Shown one piece after another: positions 5,896-9,237 of a DNA stretch of 9,237 nucleotides. How positions within the stretch are numbered: the first letter of the stretch is position 1; each line of letters starts with the position of its first letter. Below the pieces are notes generated by a model that was not told where the DNA came from, made no database searches, and was given only the letters and a program-made list of their open reading frames with translations. Origin of the DNA: Actinomycetota bacterium (GTDB lineage Bacteria; Actinomycetota; Geothermincolia; Fen-727; Anoxymicrobiaceae); the NCBI GenBank assembly GCA_003154635.1, contig PMDX01000283.1, forward strand, positions 1-9,237, written 5' to 3'. The position numbers and the translations under genes are program-made.

Positions 5896-7950
5896 ATGGT
5901 TACATGGACGCCTGTCGCAGCCGCCGGGGTCGCCGCGCTGAGCCTAATCGCCGCGCTGGTGTTCTCTCGCCTGGTCCTGAAGGCCGATGCTGGCAGCGAG
6001 CGCATGAAGGAGATATCGGGCTCCATCCGGGACGGTGTCTTCGCATTCGTCCGCCGAGAGTATTCCTACATCGCGATTTTTGTCGTGATCGTGGTGATTC
6101 TAATCTCGGTCGCGCTGCGGAACGACCGCGGCTGGATGATAGCCCTGTGCTACATACTCGGAGCCACCTGCTCTCTTGCGGCCGGTTTCGCGGGGCTTGC
6201 GATCTCGACTCGAGCAAACTCGCGCACGACCCAGGCCGCTACCGGCGGGCTCGCGGGCGCACTCGATGTCGCGTTCAGAAGTGGAGCGGTCATGGGGCTC
6301 ACCGTCGCGGGTCTCGGTCTCCTGGGGCTTACGGTCTGCTACATAATCTTCGAAAGCATCCTCGGATTTCACGATTCGGCGAACATAATCCTGGGATTCG
6401 CGCTGGGGGCTTCGACTGTAGCGCTGTTCGCGCGCATTGGCGGGGGTATCTTCACCAAGGGAGCGGATATTGGAGCTGACATGGCGGGCAAGGTGGAGGA
6501 GGGGATTCCCGAGGATGACCCCAGAAACCCGGCTGTCATAACCGACCTGGTCGGAGACAACGTGGGCGACGTCGCCGGCATGGGCGCCGACCTCAACGAA
6601 TCCTACATAGCGGCGATTGTCGCTCCGATTGCGATCGGGGCATCAGGCGTCGTCTACCAGAAGCTCGGGGTCAAGGCCATGGTACTCCCGCTTGCCATCG
6701 CCGGCGCGGGCGTGGCTTGTTCGATCCTGGGCTCGCTCTTTGTCAGAGCCGGAAATAACAAGAAAAGCGCTCAGAGCGCACTAACACTCACGCTGTATGC
6801 CACGTCCGCGCTTGCCATGCTGGCGTCGTTCTGGCTGGTGTGGGGCATAGCGGGCAGAAAGAATATAGGGCTGTTCTGGGCGCTGCTCGCGGGCGTCCTG
6901 AGCGGCATAGTCATAGGCCTGACGAGTGAGTACTTCACGAGCGATCACTTCCGCCCGGTGAAGGAGGTTGCAAAGAGCGCTCAGACAGGTTCGGGGACAA
7001 CCATCCTGACCGGGCTCGCGATGGGGATGATATCTACTGTTATTCCGGTCGCCGCGGTCTCGATAGCGATCGGCGTCGCGTTCGTTACCGGCAATCACGT
7101 CATCCATAACGGCGGCGGCGTGTACGCCATAGGGCTCGCGGCTCTCGGCATGCTGTGCACTACGGGAATACTCGTAGCAATAGACGCCTACAGCCCGGTC
7201 GCGGATAACGCCGCCGGCATCGCGCAGATGGCTGAAGTCGACGAGGAGACCACGCAAATCGTGGAGAGCCTCGATTCCGTCGGCACGACGACCGCGACCA
7301 TCGGGCGAGGCTTCGCCATCGGGTCCGCGGCGCTTGCCGCACTGGCGCTGTTCGCGGCATACGCCCACGCGACCGGTCTGACCAAGGTGGACATGATCGG
7401 TAATTACAGGTTCTTCGTCGGGCTGCTTCTGGGTGTAATGACACCATTCGTCTTCAGCGCGTTGACATTGAGCGCTGTCGGACGCACGGCGTCGGCCTTG
7501 ATCGATGAAGTAAGGCGGCAATTCCATGACATCGCGGGGTTGCGCGAAGGAGAGCCCGACGCGCGGCCCGATTACCGACTCATTTCCGACATGACGACAA
7601 GGACCGCCGTGTTCGAGATGCTCATACCCGCTTTGATAGCGGTAGTGGCTCCATTGCTCATCGGTGGTTTCCTCGGTGTTGAATCGCTCGCGGGCTTCCT
7701 GGGTGGGGCGCTTGCCTGTGGGTTTGTTATGGCTGTGTTCATGACCAACGCGGGGGGCGCCTGGGACAACGCCAAGAAGTTCATCGAGAGCGGAGAGCTT
7801 GGTGGCAAAGGAACGCCCACACACGCCGCATCCATCTGCGGCGACACAGTGGGCGACCCCTTCAAAGACACCAGCGGACCCGCAATGAATATCCTGATCA
7901 AAGTAATGGCCGTCGTCTCCCTGCTCTTCGTTCCTCTCTTCATGAAATGA
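5896..7950 (+). CDS. hppA: Membrane-bound, K+-dependent-type ion-pumping pyrophosphatase
   Basis: The 684-residue integral membrane protein has about 16 hydrophobic helices and couples pyrophosphate hydrolysis to H+ or Na+ export across the cytoplasmic membrane. Substrate-binding loops are present: GADIGADMAGKVEEGIPEDD (189-208), RNPAVITDLVGDNVGDVAGM (210-229), DAYSPVADNAAGIAQMAEV (430-448), GGAWDNAKKFIESGELGGKG (620-639) and GDTVGDPFKDTSGP (649-662). Ala467 and Gly470, in TTTATIGRG, match the K+-dependent subclass; the K+-independent class has Lys and Thr there. Which ion is pumped cannot be decided. The start is ATG 5896 with GAGGAG (5885-5890) 5 nt upstream; an in-frame TTG at 5836 would add 20 residues, lacks a good site and sits at the predicted transcription start. 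Odd residues: DLVGDNVGD where DNVGDNVGD is usual, ADLNES where a hydrophobic residue usually replaces N, and VGTTTA where VGNTTA is usual. It stands alone, with its own promoter. Confidence 0.96.
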   Translation: MVTWTPVAAAGVAALSLIAALVFSRLVLKADAGSERMKEISGSIRDGVFAFVRREYSYIAIFVVIVVILISVALRNDRGWMIALCYILGATCSLAAGFAGLAISTRANSRTTQAATGGLAGALDVAFRSGAVMGLTVAGLGLLGLTVCYIIFESILGFHDSANIILGFALGASTVALFARIGGGIFTKGADIGADMAGKVEEGIPEDDPRNPAVITDLVGDNVGDVAGMGADLNESYIAAIVAPIAIGASGVVYQKLGVKAMVLPLAIAGAGVACSILGSLFVRAGNNKKSAQSALTLTLYATSALAMLASFWLVWGIAGRKNIGLFWALLAGVLSGIVIGLTSEYFTSDHFRPVKEVAKSAQTGSGTTILTGLAMGMISTVIPVAAVSIAIGVAFVTGNHVIHNGGGVYAIGLAALGMLCTTGILVAIDAYSPVADNAAGIAQMAEVDEETTQIVESLDSVGTTTATIGRGFAIGSAALAALALFAAYAHATGLTKVDMIGNYRFFVGLLLGVMTPFVFSALTLSAVGRTASALIDEVRRQFHDIAGLREGEPDARPDYRLISDMTTRTAVFEMLIPALIAVVAPLLIGGFLGVESLAGFLGGALACGFVMAVFMTNAGGAWDNAKKFIESGELGGKGTPTHAASICGDTVGDPFKDTSGPAMNILIKVMAVVSLLFVPLFMK

Positions 7951-7976
7951 GCCCGGGCTGTTCACATCCCCCTCCA

Positions 7977-8000
7977 GGGGTGGGGGTCGGGGTGGGGGTG
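7977..8000 (+). repeat. G-quadruplex-forming G-tract downstream of hppA
   Basis: Runs of 4, 5, 4 and 5 guanines (7977-7980, 7982-7986, 7989-7992, 7994-7998) are separated by loops of 1, 2 and 1 nt, followed by another GG. This is a strong G4 motif on the coding strand. It begins 27 bases after the hppA stop. An upstream C-run (7968-7972) can alternatively pair with the G-runs as a hairpin. There is no T-tract, so if it ends hppA transcription it is by another mechanism. Confidence 0.7.
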
Positions 8001-8108
8001 GCGTAACACCTTGCCCTCTGCGAACCGGGCCCGGAGAGACCGGCTCGAGAAGCAAAGAAATGCAAATCCGTGGTTGACTCCTGCCCGCGTGCGGAGTGAC
8101 CCTATAAA

Positions 8109-8136
8109 TTGACATCTGACGGACCTTCTATAAACT
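8109..8136 (+). promoter_or_regulatory. Promoter for a nearly leaderless topoisomerase mRNA
   Basis: A perfect -35 TTGACA (8109-8114) is followed after 16 bp by TAAACT (8131-8136), a TAnnnT-type -10. The overlapping TATAAA (8129-8134) would be at 14 bp. Transcription would start around 8141-8144, but the gene's ATG is at 8146, and no purine-rich ribosome site precedes it. The mRNA is therefore predicted to have 0-5 nt of leader. Leaderless messages with TAnnnT -10 elements are common in Actinobacteria. Confidence 0.6.
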
Positions 8137-8145
8137 CTGGTAACT

Positions 8146-9237
8146 ATGAAACTAATTGTGACTGAGAAGAACCAGACCGCGGAACGGATCGCAAATATCC
8201 TATCCAGCGGGAAAAACACAAAGGAAAAAAGCCCTGGAAGCATGGTGTACGCTTATATGGACGACGGTGACGAGGTCAAGATCGTCGGTATGCGCGGACA
8301 CGTCCTGCAGGTGGATTTTCCCGAGGAGTATCGAGTCTGGCAGCAGGTAGAGCCGAGGGCGCTGGTCGATGCCGAGATCGAAAAGATCCCAAAGGTAAAG
8401 ACGCTTGTCAGCACACTCAAGAAACTCGCGCGCGAGGCGAACGCCGTTGTGATCGCGACTGACTACGACCGCGAGGGCGAGCTCATCGGAGCCGATATCA
8501 AAGATCTGATACTCGAGGCAAACCCGAATGTTGTGTTCACGAGAGCGCGTTTCTCCGCGTTGACCCCCAAGGAGATCGAGGAGGCGTTCGCAAACACGGA
8601 CAACCTCAACGAGAACCTGGCCAAAGCCGGAGAGGCGAGGCAGGAAATCGACCTTATCTGGGGTGCCGCGCTTACGCGTTTCATTTCGCTCGCCACGACG
8701 AGGCTCGGGTCGAAGTTCCTTTCGGCGGGGCGGGTGCAGAGCCCGACCCTCGCCATACTCGTCGACCGTGAAAAAGAGATCAAGGCGTTCGTCTCCGAGG
8801 ATTTCTGGCAGGTCAAAGTGACGTGCGAGAGCGGTAGGCAGACGTTCATCGCCAGGCACACCACCGAGCGCTTCACCGAAGAGGCGGCCGCGAAGACCGC
8901 GTTCGACAAACTGGGCGACGAAGGCAAAGTCACTGCGGTTGCCACCCGCGAGCGGACGCTCAATCCTCCCGCGCCTTTTAACACGACGGCGTTCCTGACC
9001 GCGGCCTCCAGCCTCAAGATACCTCCCGCGCGGGCCATGGACGTGGCGGAGAGCCTCTACACGCGAGGCATCATAAGCTATCCGAGGGTCGACAACACCG
9101 TCTATCCTGATTCACTCGACCTGGCCGAGGTGCTGGCCGCTATCAAGGGCGCGGAAGTGGTGGGCCCACTCGCCGAGGAGCTCCTGAAGAAAGGAAAGCT
9201 CACGCCGACACGGGGTAAGAAGTTCTCCACCGACCAC
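8146..9237 (+). CDS. topA: Archaeal-type DNA topoisomerase I (type IA), N-terminal 364 codons, runs off the right edge
   Basis: The protein begins directly with the TOPRIM domain: MKLIVTEKNQTAERIANIL carries the catalytic Glu7, and VVIATDYDREGELIGADI (101-118) carries the DxDxE triad Asp106, Asp108 and Glu110. Then come FTRARFSALT (131-140), the conserved FLSAGRVQSPTLAILVDREK (191-210), PAPFNTTAFL (276-285) and the active-site segment GIISYPRVDNTVYP (308-321), with Tyr312 as the nucleophile that attaches to DNA. SYPRxDNTVYP is the form seen in archaeal TopA; bacterial TopA usually has YMRTDS and TopB YPRTDS. The enzyme relaxes negatively supercoiled DNA by single-strand passage. The reading frame is open to the window end; the C-terminal core and any zinc ribbons lie beyond. 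The start is ATG 8146, because the TOPRIM beta-1 strand begins at residue 2 and no ribosome site or earlier start is available. Confidence 0.93.
   Translation, partial: MKLIVTEKNQTAERIANILSSGKNTKEKSPGSMVYAYMDDGDEVKIVGMRGHVLQVDFPEEYRVWQQVEPRALVDAEIEKIPKVKTLVSTLKKLAREANAVVIATDYDREGELIGADIKDLILEANPNVVFTRARFSALTPKEIEEAFANTDNLNENLAKAGEARQEIDLIWGAALTRFISLATTRLGSKFLSAGRVQSPTLAILVDREKEIKAFVSEDFWQVKVTCESGRQTFIARHTTERFTEEAAAKTAFDKLGDEGKVTAVATRERTLNPPAPFNTTAFLTAASSLKIPPARAMDVAESLYTRGIISYPRVDNTVYPDSLDLAEVLAAIKGAEVVGPLAEELLKKGKLTPTRGKKFSTDH

Noticed and set aside
5672..5896. 74-codon minus-strand frame in the divergent spacer
   Set aside because: It overlaps the hppA promoter and the aminotransferase ribosome site, has an unconvincing composition, and lacks a ribosome site of its own.
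8079..8098. Small inverted repeat ACTCC/GGAGT upstream of topA
   Set aside because: Only 5 bp plus a bulged 2-bp extension in GC-rich DNA; too weak to call as an operator.
6781..8115. Long minus-strand open frame (444 codons) antisense to hppA
   Set aside because: It mirrors the GC-rich codon pattern of the certain hppA gene, has no recognisable domain, is rich in Arg, Gly, His and Asp, and lacks a ribosome binding site.
8200..9038. Minus-strand frames antisense to the topoisomerase
   Set aside because: The plus strand encodes an unambiguous TOPRIM/Tyr topoisomerase through this stretch, so the antisense frames are shadows.
1..9237. CRISPR array, tRNA or rRNA genes, attachment sites
   Set aside because: No regularly spaced direct repeats, cloverleaf-forming segments, rRNA-like blocks or att-type duplications were seen by eye; no search tool was available to exclude weak cases.

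Overview
The window is a GC-rich bacterial chromosomal segment, apart from one lower-GC island near its left end. I see no tRNA, rRNA or CRISPR array and no intact mobile element. Several traits suggest an uncultivated, deep-branching, probably anaerobic bacterium, perhaps an actinobacterial relative: GC-rich housekeeping genes, a potassium-type membrane pyrophosphatase, an archaeal-type topoisomerase I and a translin-family gene. This placement is inference from gene content, and Chloroflexota or Firmicutes-like lineages are not excluded.

Layout. (1) 1-431, minus strand: the N-terminal third of an AMP-dependent acyl-CoA ligase that runs off the left edge, preceded by a hairpin-containing spacer. 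(2) 681-1580, minus: a stand-alone, lower-GC class I SAM-dependent methyltransferase. (3) About 1680-2078, minus: a heavily decayed IS1380-family transposase remnant with four frameshifts and an in-frame stop, too broken for ORF calling. (4) 2079-2474, minus: a small VOC/glyoxalase-like protein. (5) 2558-2757, minus: only the last ~65 codons of a short-chain dehydrogenase. (6) 2758-3112: a gene-free spacer containing a minus-strand terminator. (7) 3113-5675, minus: a compact operon, transcribed in the order PLP aminotransferase, cyclase/formamidase-like metal hydrolase, translin-family protein, with junctions of about 1 and 12 nt. (8) 5676-5895: a divergent spacer with a good sigma70-like promoter reading right. 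(9) 5896-7950, plus: a membrane-bound pyrophosphatase. (10) 7951-8145: a spacer with a strong G-quadruplex motif and a promoter that puts the next gene on a nearly leaderless mRNA. (11) 8146 to the right edge, plus: the first 364 codons of an archaeal-type DNA topoisomerase I.

How it fits together. The left 2.8 kb looks like a patched region: a transposase scar, a foreign-looking methyltransferase and a beheaded dehydrogenase lie between small metabolic genes. The right two thirds is orderly: one three-gene operon and two independently promoted housekeeping genes (ion pumping by pyrophosphate hydrolysis, and DNA topology). The aminotransferase and cyclase pair could act in sequence on an amino-acid-derived substrate, as in kynurenine metabolism, but the substrate cannot be read from the sequence. 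I did not find a clear new multi-gene system. The points most worth following are the translin operon, the archaeal-type topoisomerase with its leaderless promoter, the pyrophosphatase motif substitutions, and the transposase/methyltransferase scar.
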